Source: a virus
Length of the DNA stretch: 64,000 nt
Virus record (IMG/VR): IMGVR_UViG_3300031707_000006
Span: 1 to 64,000 of that record
Reading direction: 5' to 3' (one strand)
Part shown: positions 6,288 to 14,548 of the stretch, piece after piece
Layout: each line of letters begins with the position of its first letter
How positions within the stretch are numbered: the stretch's first letter is position 1
Notes under the pieces: generated by a model
Seen by the model: the letters and a program-made list of their open reading frames with translations, nothing else
Told to the model about the DNA's origin: nothing
Database searches by the model: none
Program-made: the position numbers and the translations under genes

Positions 6288-7340
6288 ATGGATATTAATC
6301 TTTTGAGAGAGTTATGTTTAGGGGATGTATGGGAAACAGTAGATATTGTAGAAAAAATAACTGGAGGAAAATATGATAATACTCTAGGTTATTTCTATCA
6401 AGATAATGGTTCCAGTATTTTAGCTGTTGCTCATATGGATACAGTTATGGAAGCTAATTTAAAATGGGCAAAGTTCTATAAAAATACTAAATCATTAAAA
6501 TTAAATTTTAAGTTAAAAAAAGATAACGTAACTTGTATTAATTTAGACGACAGATTGGGGGTATTTGTAATTCTATCCATGTTAAAAGAAAGGGGGATTG
6601 TCCCGGATTATTTATTTACAATTGATGAAGAATCTTGTGCAAGTACCGCAGAAAATTTTACCACAAAAAAGAAATATAATTGGGTATTTGAATTTGATCG
6701 TAAGGGGGAACAAGTAGTTTTATATCACTATGAAGATGAGGCAACAAAAGAGTTATTAATTTCTTCTGGATATAAAATAGAACAAGGTACGTTCTCAGAT
6801 ATTTCTTTGTTAGAATTAGATGTAAAATGTTTTAATTTTGGAGTGGGGTTTCATTTTGAGCATACAGAGAAATGTACTGCAAGTTTAAAAACGGTAAGAA
6901 AAATTGTGGATAGATTTGAAAGATTTTACATTGAATATAAAGATATTAATCTACCTCACGATTCTACAAAAAAGGATTATTATTATTCTGGTTACGGTGA
7001 AGATTACTATTATGCAAATTCAGATTATATTAATGATCGAGGGTGGGCTATAAAAAATGATTTATCCAAAGGTAAAGTTTTTTGTAAATGTTGTGGGCTG
7101 ACAACTTTAAAGTTAGAATTCTATGAAGGTGTATGTTTTAGTTGTGCAGATTTCTTTCAATGGGATGAGTTTAAAATTAGAGAGTTTATTAAAGGTATGG
7201 AGTATTTAAAAGAAGATGAAATTATTGTTTGTATTCACTGTGGAAAACCAATAATAGATGTAGAAGATGAAGATTTATTAGAAAAAGAGATATGTTTATC
7301 CTGTTTTAATCAATTCTATACAGATTATAATGAGAAATAA
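6288..7340 (+). CDS. M20/M28-like metallopeptidase fused to zinc ribbons (350 aa)
   Basis: The N-terminal two thirds carry di-zinc amidohydrolase/peptidase signatures: AHMDTV (H49, D51), an aspartate in INLDDRLGV (about 86-91) that would bridge two metals, and DEES (113-116) at the place of the catalytic and metal-binding glutamates. H189 or H192 (FHFEHTEKC) could be the final ligand. The fold is shorter than a full M20 enzyme and lacks an obvious dimerisation insert. The C-terminal third adds two treble-clef or ribbon units (CKCCG...CFSC and CIHCG...CLSC). Substrate unknown; peptides or amide-bonded small molecules are possible. ATG 6288 follows CTGAAAGGAAAATA. Confidence 0.6.
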   Translation: MDINLLRELCLGDVWETVDIVEKITGGKYDNTLGYFYQDNGSSILAVAHMDTVMEANLKWAKFYKNTKSLKLNFKLKKDNVTCINLDDRLGVFVILSMLKERGIVPDYLFTIDEESCASTAENFTTKKKYNWVFEFDRKGEQVVLYHYEDEATKELLISSGYKIEQGTFSDISLLELDVKCFNFGVGFHFEHTEKCTASLKTVRKIVDRFERFYIEYKDINLPHDSTKKDYYYSGYGEDYYYANSDYINDRGWAIKNDLSKGKVFCKCCGLTTLKLEFYEGVCFSCADFFQWDEFKIREFIKGMEYLKEDEIIVCIHCGKPIIDVEDEDLLEKEICLSCFNQFYTDYNEK

Positions 7341-7342
7341 GC

Positions 7343-7594
7343 ATGAATTCTAAAAAGCAGAATCAAAAAACACATGCTAAAAGACGGGCCTTAGAAAGGC
7401 TTGAGTTAAACTTAACCAATGAGGATTTATTCCACATTGGTTCTAAAATAAAAAAAGGAGAATCTAATTTTATAAGAAAAATATCTAATCGTTTAACAGT
7501 ACACGAAGTAGAATATAATAGTCAAACATTAAAAGTCGTGTATGATACTACACGGCATCAAGTTATAACGTTCTTAAAAAAGGAGATGAAATAA
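7343..7594 (+). CDS. Small basic phage protein, DUF4258-like (83 aa)
   Basis: Starts two bases after the previous stop. The pattern HAKRRALERL near the start and VVYDTTRHQVITFL at the end resembles small phage and toxin-like proteins of the DUF4258 type (H..xR..ER, then a final 'YD..r..iiT.l' strand). Whether it is an RNase-like toxin or just a structural relative is open. Confidence 0.55.
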   Translation: MNSKKQNQKTHAKRRALERLELNLTNEDLFHIGSKIKKGESNFIRKISNRLTVHEVEYNSQTLKVVYDTTRHQVITFLKKEMK

Positions 7595-7595
7595 A

Positions 7596-8636
7596 ATGCC
7601 AGCAAATATTTCAACATTTACAAATGAAGATAACGAAGTTTTAGTTAACTTTGTTAGTAGAGATAAACCAGCATGGTGGGGTGCTGGAATTAAAACATAT
7701 GATCTTAATGATAATGTAGATTTAGTACAAGCTACAAAAGATTCTTATTGTAACTATGATTGTACGTTAGAAAGATTAACTGTAGAAATTGATGGATTAA
7801 AGTATGAGATTCCTGATCGTTTAGCGGTTTATCGTCAACCAATTATAGAAGTTGAATCATGCGCACCAAGATATTTAGGGATTGTTTCTTTAGATTATTC
7901 ATTAATTCAAAATCTAGAATTCGCAGAGATTTTTAATGAAGTTTCTAAAAAGTTTCCTGTAGAAACAGTAGGTAGTTTAGGAAATGGAGAAAAAACCTTT
8001 TGGTGTATGAATGGTGGTGAATGGGAAATTACTGCTAAAAATGGTAAGAAACAATTAGTAAAAACATATTTTAATGCAGTAGATGATAAAATTGCTAGAC
8101 AAGAATCAAAGATAATGATTACACCTGTTTTAATTGTTTGTCAAAATACAGAACAATTAGCCACAAATCAAGCAAATGTTTTAGTTGGTGTTTTTCACCG
8201 TAAAGGTAATAAAGAGAAATTGGAAGCAATTCGAGATTTAATTCTTGAAATGCAAAATAAACAAGAAACTATCCAATCTATCTTTAATAACATGGCAATT
8301 ACTTCCATGACGCCAGAAGAATTTTCAGAAGGAGTTTTAAATAAACTATATCCCAATAAAATAGAAGAAGAAACAGAAGTATTTGAACAAGGGATTTTAA
8401 TTAATCCCCCACTTAATACTGCTCCAAGTAGAGATCATTTAGCAGTATTAAGTTTATTTGGTCAATTGAATGATGAAAGAATGGCATTTGCGAACACAAG
8501 TTGGAATGCCTATAATTCAATTACAGAATATGAAGATTGGATTCGGCCTAATAAAGGTAAATTTAGTCCCGCAAATACATTATTTGGTAAACGTGCAGAT
8601 ACAAAATCAAAAGGTTTTTCTTTAATAGTAAAATAA
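7596..8636 (+). CDS. DUF932 (phage/plasmid-like TIGR03299) protein (346 aa)
   Basis: ATG 7596 follows AAAAGGAGATGAAATAAA. The family features are readable: KPAWWGAG near the start, a 'YRQPIIEV...LGIVSLDYSLIQN' block, VGSLGNGEKTFWC, and the 'ITPVLIVCQNTEQLA' block with a later 'VFHRKGN'. DUF932 proteins are common on phages and plasmids, and their biochemical role is unknown, though they often sit near replication or DNA-metabolism genes. Length fits the family. A hairpin at 8649 ends this group. Confidence 0.78.
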   Translation: MPANISTFTNEDNEVLVNFVSRDKPAWWGAGIKTYDLNDNVDLVQATKDSYCNYDCTLERLTVEIDGLKYEIPDRLAVYRQPIIEVESCAPRYLGIVSLDYSLIQNLEFAEIFNEVSKKFPVETVGSLGNGEKTFWCMNGGEWEITAKNGKKQLVKTYFNAVDDKIARQESKIMITPVLIVCQNTEQLATNQANVLVGVFHRKGNKEKLEAIRDLILEMQNKQETIQSIFNNMAITSMTPEEFSEGVLNKLYPNKIEEETEVFEQGILINPPLNTAPSRDHLAVLSLFGQLNDERMAFANTSWNAYNSITEYEDWIRPNKGKFSPANTLFGKRADTKSKGFSLIVK

Positions 8637-8648
8637 ATGATCAATACC

Positions 8649-8690
8649 CTGCCAGTTAGTTTAATAATTAACTGGCAGTAGTTGGTTCTT
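8649..8690 (+). terminator. Hairpin related to the CAGTAATTTGT family
   Basis: CTGCCAGTTA (8649-8658) pairs with TAACTGGCAG (8669-8678), followed by TAGTTGGTTCTTT. It keeps the outer CTG/CAG pair but diverges in the flank (TAGTTGG instead of TAATTTG). Confidence 0.6.
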
Positions 8691-8715
8691 TATTCTATTG
8701 AAAGGAAAATAAATA

Positions 8716-8931
8716 GTGACTATCCCATTTGAACCAGAAAAACTATTAAAAATCAAAAGTATTAAATTAGAAACATCAAGAGGAGAAACTATAGAATTAC
8801 AATATCACCAATTAAAATTAAAAATTACTCAAAATGGTTTATGTTTTACTTATGAAGAAAGTTTTATGCCTCTATGTAGAGGTGATAATTTATTAAACCT
8901 TTTTAAGAAGGTAAGGAAGAATAAAAAGTGA
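8716..8931 (+). CDS. Unknown 71-aa protein, GTG start
   Basis: Starts at GTG 8716, spaced well behind AAAGG (8701). Beta-rich and basic, possibly an N-terminal beta sheet (SIKLETSRGETIELQYHQLK) and a short C-terminal helix. No family recognised. Confidence 0.6.
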   Translation: MTIPFEPEKLLKIKSIKLETSRGETIELQYHQLKLKITQNGLCFTYEESFMPLCRGDNLLNLFKKVRKNKK

Positions 8932-8938
8932 GGAAAAT

Positions 8939-10342
8939 ATGGATTTCTCTAAAATGTCTTTAACTGATATACTGGAATACTTTGAATCAAAAGGAATTTT
9001 TAACGTTAGTCTAGCTTCAACAGTAAACATTGATGTACTTCAGGGAAGAATTGAGAATCTCAGTGATAATAATCAACTTGATCAAATACCATTTCCTACT
9101 GATTCTTCGTTTTCCTCTAGTGAAAACCAATGGCTTTTCTACTACTCACATCAGCAATTAATCTACGATAAAATTGGTAATGAATATATAACTAAAGAAG
9201 GTAGATTCATCAAGAGATTTGAAAAGGCCTATAAGGAAATTACAACGGCTAAATTATCTCAAACAGCAAAAGCTCTTATTGGGGATATTATACAAAAAAT
9301 TGCAAGTGAGCAGATATATAGAGTTGATTTTGTTGATTATATTGATTGGAAAGATGGGGAATATGGAAAAGATGATTCTTGTTGGTGGGGTTGTTATTCT
9401 GGATCACAAGAAATATTTATTGATAGTGGTGGTTGGGCAATTAGATTTTATGATAAAAATAATAAAGGTATTGGTAGAGTTTGGTGTTTTCCATTTGAAG
9501 ATTCCAGAACTTTTGTTTTATTTAATGCTTATTTGAATTTTGATGGAGGGCCATTAGATCAATTTGCAAGAATGTTAGCAAATCTTTGTGGGGGGCTTAA
9601 ATATAAAAGAGTTAGGTTAATCAATCAAAAAGAAGGCAATGATTATCCATATATTAATGATCATAAAGGATATGCAGTAAGTTTTACTGGTGAATTTGAA
9701 AGAGAATATGATATGGATATTGGTGAAAGAAAACCTAAATATTCTTGTTCTTATTGTGGGGACGGCTTAATGGAGGATGAATGTTATCATGGAAATGATG
9801 GTATATATTGTGAAAATTGTTATAATAGGTTCTATGTCGAATGCGGTTGGTGTAATATAATTTATCTCAAGGATGATCTCACTTATGTTGAATCTGAAAG
9901 TCAATGTTATTGTGAGCATTGTTTACGTTCTCATTTTTCAACTTGTGATAACTGTAATGAATCGTTCAGGGAGCGAAATATTAATTATGATGAAGAAAGT
10001 GACAATAACTATTGTAATGATTGTTATGAAGAACTATTAGAAGAAAGAGAAGAATGTGAAAAAGATGGGGAAGTTATTCAAGATACAGTAAAGATAAATA
10101 CTGAATTTAAAGTTGGAGATCTTATAATTTATAATCCAGAATTAGCCGATGATAAATATGGACTTACGGGTAAAGATATGATCTGTGGTAAAATTATTTC
10201 ATTCGATGTTGATTCAGGTGGGGGCGATATTGTAATACAAGTAGTAGAACATCAAAAACCAGAATATAATAACTCTGTTCCCCTTCCAGTTGAATCTAAA
10301 TATTTTATAAAACTTTCGGTAATTGATAATTTTCCAACTTAA
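8939..10342 (+). CDS. Large protein with C-terminal cysteine-rich zinc cluster (467 aa)
   Basis: The first 250 residues form an unrecognised alpha/beta domain. Residues about 265-370 hold at least four CxxC pairs: CSYCG, CENC, CGWC, CEHC, CDNC and CNDC. This is a string of LIM- or treble-clef-like zinc modules, similar in style to the tail of the peptidase at 6288. The last 90 residues look like a small beta barrel (FKVGDLIIYNP). Such cysteine-rich ends usually bind protein or nucleic acid. Function unknown. ATG 8939 follows TGAGGAAAAT. Confidence 0.65.
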   Translation: MDFSKMSLTDILEYFESKGIFNVSLASTVNIDVLQGRIENLSDNNQLDQIPFPTDSSFSSSENQWLFYYSHQQLIYDKIGNEYITKEGRFIKRFEKAYKEITTAKLSQTAKALIGDIIQKIASEQIYRVDFVDYIDWKDGEYGKDDSCWWGCYSGSQEIFIDSGGWAIRFYDKNNKGIGRVWCFPFEDSRTFVLFNAYLNFDGGPLDQFARMLANLCGGLKYKRVRLINQKEGNDYPYINDHKGYAVSFTGEFEREYDMDIGERKPKYSCSYCGDGLMEDECYHGNDGIYCENCYNRFYVECGWCNIIYLKDDLTYVESESQCYCEHCLRSHFSTCDNCNESFRERNINYDEESDNNYCNDCYEELLEEREECEKDGEVIQDTVKINTEFKVGDLIIYNPELADDKYGLTGKDMICGKIISFDVDSGGGDIVIQVVEHQKPEYNNSVPLPVESKYFIKLSVIDNFPT

Positions 10343-10355
10343 AGGAGACTAAATA

Positions 10356-10434
10356 ATGAATTGAAAATCTAACCTTTTTATGCCCCAATTGCCATTCACA
10401 AACTAATAATTATAAAGGAAAAAATATAAAATGA
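10356..10434 (+). pseudogene. Scar of an HNH homing endonuclease (C-terminus only)
   Basis: Directly after an intact ribosome site and start (AAAGGAGACTAAATA ATG at 10356), the frame breaks. A different frame from 10360 to the TGA at 10432 encodes IENLTFLCPNCHSQTNNYKG and KNIK. This is the well-known C-terminal signature of phage HNH homing endonucleases (LENL..LCPNCHSQT...GKN). The rest of the gene is missing, so this is a deletion remnant that kept the original start region and the last 24 codons. It abuts the broken gene at 10431. Confidence 0.75.
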
Positions 10435-11002
10435 TAAGAAAAACTGGAGGTTTGGGTATTCGAGGTAAAATATTTTTTACTTCGGATACCCACTGAAGTA
10501 TTTTGCACATAAGAATATTATAGAATATTCTCAACGTCCGTTTGAAAATGTAATAGATATGGACGATACTATTATTCGTAATTGGAATAGTGTAGTTAAA
10601 CATGAAGATGTTGTTTACCATCTAGGCGATTTTGCTTTTAATAACCCAACCTATTATTTAAAGCAATTGTATGGTAAAATATATATTCTTCCTGGCTCAC
10701 ACGATAAAAATCTCTCTAATGTACAATTACCGATTGTAATTTTAAATCCAGAGGGTTTAAAAGACGAATATGGTAATGAAAGAAAGATTATATTATGCCA
10801 TTATAGTATGAGAAGTTGGCCTTTATCTCATTATGCAAGTTGGCATCTTTGGGGGCACAGCCATAATAAATTAGAACCCTATGGTTTAAGTTTTGATGTA
10901 GGTATGGACACAAACAATTTCTTTCCATATTCTTTGGATGAAATTATAGAAAAAATGAGTAAGTTAAAACCAATCGTAGACTTCAGAAAAAAGGCGAAAT
11001 AA
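10431..11002 (+). pseudogene. Frameshifted calcineurin-like metallophosphoesterase
   Basis: ATG 10431 (AAAGGAAAAAATATAAA before it) opens with KIFFTSDTH, the first metal motif of phage metallophosphoesterases, and then hits TGA at 10494. The second frame continues YFAHKNIIEYSQRPF, then VYHLGDFAF, GKIYILPGSHDKN (GNH replaced by GSH) and WHLWGHSHNK (GHSH), ending at 11002. Removing five bases (TGAAG, 10494-10498) restores a family-like 'SDTHYFAHKN'. Either the gene is dead, only the second part is made (from ATG 10559), or the insertion is an assembly error. Family role: hydrolysis of phosphodiesters or phosphomonoesters. Confidence 0.75.
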
Positions 11003-11003
11003 A

Positions 11004-11312
11004 ATGGCGTATAAAGGTGTTATTTGTGGTGTACCCGATGAATTTTGTTCTGGTGGTAAACTTATTACTACTCAAGTTTTAGGACATAAGAAATATCATT
11101 CAGATCGAAATCAAGCATTTAAATGTATGGTAAAATTCTTATTAGATCAAGGTTATAAACAAATTGGTAATCGAGAATTTATAAATCCTGAGAATGGATA
11201 TGTAAGAGTATTAACTAAAAAATCTCGTTTTGGTGGTGCATTACGTTCTGGTAAAGAGAAAACAAGATTAATGCCAAATCAATTTGTTAATGGAATGATT
11301 ACATCTAAGTAA
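11004..11312 (+). CDS. Unknown basic protein (102 aa)
   Basis: Starts one base after the previous stop, coupled to it. Contains HSDRNQAFKCMVKFLLDQGY and ends in basic residues (TKKSRFGGALRSGKEKTRLM). It looks like a small nucleic-acid-associated phage protein, but the family is not known to me. A perfect palindromic hairpin follows. Confidence 0.7.
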   Translation: MAYKGVICGVPDEFCSGGKLITTQVLGHKKYHSDRNQAFKCMVKFLLDQGYKQIGNREFINPENGYVRVLTKKSRFGGALRSGKEKTRLMPNQFVNGMITSK

Positions 11313-11326
11313 TAGAATATAAATAC

Positions 11327-11362
11327 ACTGTCAATAAGAATATTCTTATTGACAGTAATTTG
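11327..11362 (+). terminator. Hairpin of the CAGTAATTTGT family, copy C
   Basis: A perfect 30-bp palindrome (11327-11356) with arms ACTGTCAATAAGAAT. It is preceded by TATAAATAC and followed by AATTTGTAG as in copy B, then a second hairpin (TTGTAG with CTACAA, 11360-11380). Confidence 0.7.
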
Positions 11363-11396
11363 TAGTCTATTCAACTACAAAAGAAAGAGGAATAAA

Positions 11397-11615
11397 ATGA
11401 ATAAAGAAGAATTAGAAAGATTTATACAATTTATTTTAGCAGATATTTTTTATAATAAAACTCTCGATACCATAAATATTAGGACTAATTTACATAATCT
11501 TGTAAAAGCAACAATGATCTATTGTAAATGTAATTTTGATGAAACACCAATTACAGATGATGATGTAAAATTTCTTGCATATATCCGGTATATAATTGGA
11601 GTAAATAAACTATGA
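11397..11615 (+). CDS. Unknown 72-aa protein upstream of the RuvB-like gene
   Basis: I start it at ATG 11397 (AAAGAGGAATAAA before it) rather than at an upstream codon lying inside the hairpin. Helical, with two closely placed cysteines (YCKCNF). It overlaps the next gene by ATGA, so the two are translationally coupled. Confidence 0.65.
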   Translation: MNKEELERFIQFILADIFYNKTLDTINIRTNLHNLVKATMIYCKCNFDETPITDDDVKFLAYIRYIIGVNKL

Positions 11616-12385
11616 AATTCTATGGACAAAAAGAAATTATCGATGAACTCACTATTCTATCTAAAAAAGTATTGGCAGGAAATAACTATAATATTTTAAT
11701 TAAAGGCAAGTCTGGTAGTGGAAAAACTACACTTGCTAAAATGTTTCTTTCTTGGATAGTTAGCTATAATAATGGTATTATCATTTTACCACAAGCAGAT
11801 CAAGAGTTTAGTGAATCCTTCAAGGAAAAAAGATTTATAATTATTGATGAAGTCCATGAATTAACTAAACCAGAATGGATTTATCCATATTTAGATAGAG
11901 GAGACCGTACATTTATTTTAGTAACCAATGAATCTGGAGAGTTAAAAGAACCTTTAGTTAACAGGTGTATACCTTTAACTCTTAAACCATATACAAGAGA
12001 TGAGTTATATTGGATTGCCCAAAATAACATAAAAAAAAGTATAAAATTAACTCCAGAAATGGTATGGAGAATAGTAGAAGTTGGAAAGGAGAACCCAAGA
12101 ATCATTAAATTAAATATCTGTAAACGACTTAAGTATGTAATAGAAAAATCACCAGAATCATTTGAAGAATTTGAATCTTATCTAAATAAAATTGGTTACA
12201 TAGATGGTTTAGATCCTCTTGAGAAAGAATATTTAAAAGTGTTAAATCAATTGGGTGGTGTAGCAAGCTTAACTTTATTATGCTCTGCTTTACACCTATC
12301 AAGAAATACTTTAACAAGAGATGTAGAACCATTTATTGTAGGAAAATATATTGATATCACATCGAAAGGTAGAATATTAAAATGA
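11612..12385 (+). CDS. ruvB: RuvB-like AAA+ ATPase with winged-helix C-terminus
   Basis: Walker A GKSGSGKTT (32-40) and Walker B FIIIDEVHEL (75-84) with a sensor-1 'VTNESGE' and an arginine-finger region (PLVNRC). The last 75 residues, GLDPLEKEYLKVLNQLGG and EPFIVGKYIDITSKGRIL, match the RuvB winged helix ('GLD..D..yL..l...ggg.vg...la..l..d..t.....epyL...g.i.rt.rGR'). Bacterial RuvB is about 330 aa; this one is 257 aa and lacks the beta-hairpin that contacts RuvA, so it may move junctions alone or act as a clamp-loader-like factor. No RuvA is visible; a resolvase is at 32398. Confidence 0.8.
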   Translation: MKFYGQKEIIDELTILSKKVLAGNNYNILIKGKSGSGKTTLAKMFLSWIVSYNNGIIILPQADQEFSESFKEKRFIIIDEVHELTKPEWIYPYLDRGDRTFILVTNESGELKEPLVNRCIPLTLKPYTRDELYWIAQNNIKKSIKLTPEMVWRIVEVGKENPRIIKLNICKRLKYVIEKSPESFEEFESYLNKIGYIDGLDPLEKEYLKVLNQLGGVASLTLLCSALHLSRNTLTRDVEPFIVGKYIDITSKGRILK

Positions 12386-12597
12386 TCAAGAAAGTTTTGG
12401 AATCTTTACTTGGAGAACTTGTGTATATTTTAGATGATTATGGGACTTGGATTGATTATTTAATGAAAGTGTCAGATTCAACCACATATTGTGTATATAA
12501 TACTTATTTCACAAAAGATGGAGTAGAGAGAATTGTGGTTGATTCCAAGTATATCTCTATTTATTTATATAAGAGTAAAAAAGAGGAAATAAAATGA
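12382..12597 (+). CDS. Unknown 71-aa protein
   Basis: ATG 12382 overlaps the previous TGA. Small beta-rich protein (TYCVYNTYFTKDGVERIVVD). No family recognised. Confidence 0.6.
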   Translation: MIKKVLESLLGELVYILDDYGTWIDYLMKVSDSTTYCVYNTYFTKDGVERIVVDSKYISIYLYKSKKEEIK

Positions 12598-12884
12598 CAG
12601 AATTAACAAGAAAAGAATATTTACAAGAAAGATTTGATAAAGCAAATATATATTTAGTGGGATATTTGATTGGTCTTGATTCTTTGTTTAAAGATGATGA
12701 TCTCCCATTAGATCAATTTGAACAAATCCTCATTGAGATTGAGCAATTTCCAGTTACAATTGAACTTTTAAAAGAAAAACCAATACTTCTAACAGATTTT
12801 AAATCTAGTACAGATAGAGAACCAAGATTTAATTGGAATCGTTGGTTTGAATATGATAATTTAAGTCAGGAAAATGGAGAATAA
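12594..12884 (+). CDS. Unknown acidic 96-aa protein
   Basis: ATG 12594 overlaps the previous TGA; AAGAGGAAATAAA precedes it. Helical with acidic stretches; ends FEYDNLSQENGE. No family recognised. Confidence 0.65.
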   Translation: MTELTRKEYLQERFDKANIYLVGYLIGLDSLFKDDDLPLDQFEQILIEIEQFPVTIELLKEKPILLTDFKSSTDREPRFNWNRWFEYDNLSQENGE

Positions 12885-12885
12885 T

Positions 12886-13089
12886 ATGCCTAGATATAAG
12901 AAACCAGAATTAAAAATGATTGAGGTAACTTTTGAATGTCGGGATAAAATTGTAAAAGTTGAAGTAAAGGACTATGAACTTTTCTCAAATGAATCATCAT
13001 GTGAACTATGTGGTTCACATGGTACAATAAAAGTAACTATATTATGTCCAGTATGTGATAAATATCATACACTTGAATTAAATTCTTAG
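12886..13089 (+). CDS. Zinc-ribbon protein (67 aa)
   Basis: I choose ATG 12886 (GGAGAATAAT before it) over ATG 12874, which overlaps the previous gene. CELCGSH and CPVCDKYH form a CxxC...CxxC ribbon in the second half. Confidence 0.65.
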   Translation: MPRYKKPELKMIEVTFECRDKIVKVEVKDYELFSNESSCELCGSHGTIKVTILCPVCDKYHTLELNS

Positions 13090-13106
13090 TAAAAGGAGAA
13101 TAAATA

Positions 13107-13616
13107 ATGGACTTATCAGAATTACATGATGCTGTTAAATTACATCCGTATCGAAAGGATAATAATGAACAATATCTTAAGAACTATACAGATTTACTTT
13201 TTAAGTTAAGTGATAAGTTTTATTTCACTATTAAAGATCATCTTAAATATTCTTTTTCAGACAATATGATACATGATTTTAATGGCGCAATAATGAATGT
13301 TAATCGTAAAACTTGGGCTGTCGAACATATAGAAAGATGTTTAGGAACAATTCATACTTTCATTGATACTAGAGAAATTCCTTATTTTTACACTTATTAT
13401 ACTGGTTGTTTAATTCTAAAAGCCGAATCAAAACTTAGAAAGTTTATCTATAATGAGGAGAAAAATAAGTATATTGGAGACTACACAAAACAAGAATTGG
13501 GGAACTGTATAAAGGAAATTGAAGAATATTATAAAATAAAACCCGGAAAGTGGCACGATTTTGGTCAATATTCTAAATCATCATATGATTATTATAAAAG
13601 AGAGTTAAAGGAATAA
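13107..13616 (+). CDS. Unknown helical protein (169 aa)
   Basis: ATG 13107 follows AAAAGGAGAATAAATA. All-helical and rich in tyrosine, lysine and aspartate; no cysteine pairs, membrane segments or nucleotide-binding motifs. I do not recognise it. Confidence 0.65.
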   Translation: MDLSELHDAVKLHPYRKDNNEQYLKNYTDLLFKLSDKFYFTIKDHLKYSFSDNMIHDFNGAIMNVNRKTWAVEHIERCLGTIHTFIDTREIPYFYTYYTGCLILKAESKLRKFIYNEEKNKYIGDYTKQELGNCIKEIEEYYKIKPGKWHDFGQYSKSSYDYYKRELKE

Positions 13617-13617
13617 A

Positions 13618-13716
13618 ATGTCTGAAATAAAAAAATGGATTATTATTTTAACAATGGCTATCTTAACAAGTTGCATCGGCGCACTTCTTTTACAATTTGT
13701 TATCATGCCAAAATAA
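13618..13716 (+). CDS. Small membrane or lipoprotein-like peptide (32 aa)
   Basis: ATG 13618 follows AAAGGAATAAA. A basic start (SEIKK) and one hydrophobic helix that ends in LTSC, which fits a lipobox, so a tiny lipoprotein is possible. Too short to be sure. Confidence 0.45.
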   Translation: MSEIKKWIIILTMAILTSCIGALLLQFVIMPK

Positions 13717-13733
13717 ATTAAGGAGAATCTAAA

Positions 13734-13967
13734 ATGTCAGCACAAACTACAGCAGATCTTATTAAGGATATATTAGTAGAAAATGAGATTCCTGTATTGT
13801 TACCGAAATTAGAATTAATAAGATCATATCTAATAGAAGGAATTGATCCTAAAACATGGGGTTCTGATAATTTTTCAGATATTCATGTAAAAAGTTTTAG
13901 AAAATATCAAAAAGTATTAGAATATTTTACAGCAGAAACCAGAGACTTTTTAAGGAGTTGGAAATGA
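13734..13967 (+). CDS. Unknown 77-aa protein
   Basis: ATG 13734 follows AAGGAGAATCTAAA. Helical, with MSAQTTADLIKDILVENEIP at the start. Overlaps the next gene by ATGA. Confidence 0.6.
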   Translation: MSAQTTADLIKDILVENEIPVLLPKLELIRSYLIEGIDPKTWGSDNFSDIHVKSFRKYQKVLEYFTAETRDFLRSWK

Positions 13968-14167
13968 AGGATAGTTATATTCATAATGAAAGACTAAGAT
14001 GTGTGGAATTATTAACTTCTGCTATTAAATCACTAAACAGGGATTTTAATAGCACAAATGAAATTTTAACCCTAAATCGGTTAAATGGTTTATTAGAAGA
14101 AACACAAGTAATTCAACGGCAATTATCTTTCTTAATTGTATTAAGATCACTAGGAGAATTAAAATGA
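13964..14167 (+). CDS. Unknown helical 67-aa protein
   Basis: Starts at ATG 13964, overlapping the previous TGA, with AAGGAG upstream. Helical (TLNRLNGLLEETQVIQRQLS), perhaps a coiled coil. Ends overlapping the next start. Confidence 0.6.
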   Translation: MKDSYIHNERLRCVELLTSAIKSLNRDFNSTNEILTLNRLNGLLEETQVIQRQLSFLIVLRSLGELK

Positions 14168-14265
14168 GTACACATGATTTACAAGTTTTAGTAATGGGTA
14201 TCTTTATTATAATCCTACTTATTGTTCTGCTTTATGTGGGCTATAAGATCAGCAAAGGAAAATAA
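14164..14265 (+). CDS. Single-helix membrane peptide (33 aa)
   Basis: ATG 14164 overlaps the previous TGA. One membrane helix (MGIFIIILLIVLLYVGY) with a basic tail (KISKGK). Similar in size and form to the peptides at 4252 and 13618. Confidence 0.55.
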   Translation: MSTHDLQVLVMGIFIIILLIVLLYVGYKISKGK

Positions 14266-14266
14266 A

Positions 14267-14548
14267 ATGAAACCCATATCTAATTTTTGTGGAGTAAAAA
14301 ATCAATTTGTTTGGGAAGATGATCATGGGATTCGTTATTTTCAATCTTATCAAACAATTATTGTAAAGATTACTCTAAATGGCAAAGTATTTTTAGATCC
14401 AAACTGGAATTGTTCAGTTACAACATCGAAATATCGTGCAAAGTTTCTTGGAGAATCTACTAAAGAAACATTAGAAAAAATAAAAAGCCATAAATATTTT
14501 ATTCACGATTTAAATCAAAAGGAAAATAAAAATGAATGCTATACCTGA
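14267..14548 (+). CDS. Unknown 93-aa protein
   Basis: ATG 14267 follows AAAGGAAAATAAA. Beta-rich; contains CGVKNQFVWEDDHGIRYF. The 3' end overlaps the next small gene by 17 bases. Confidence 0.6.
   Translation: MKPISNFCGVKNQFVWEDDHGIRYFQSYQTIIVKITLNGKVFLDPNWNCSVTTSKYRAKFLGESTKETLEKIKSHKYFIHDLNQKENKNECYT

Noticed and set aside
9219-9536. Plus-strand 105-codon ORF within the 467-aa gene
   Set aside because: It is a low-complexity shadow in another frame, without a ribosome site.
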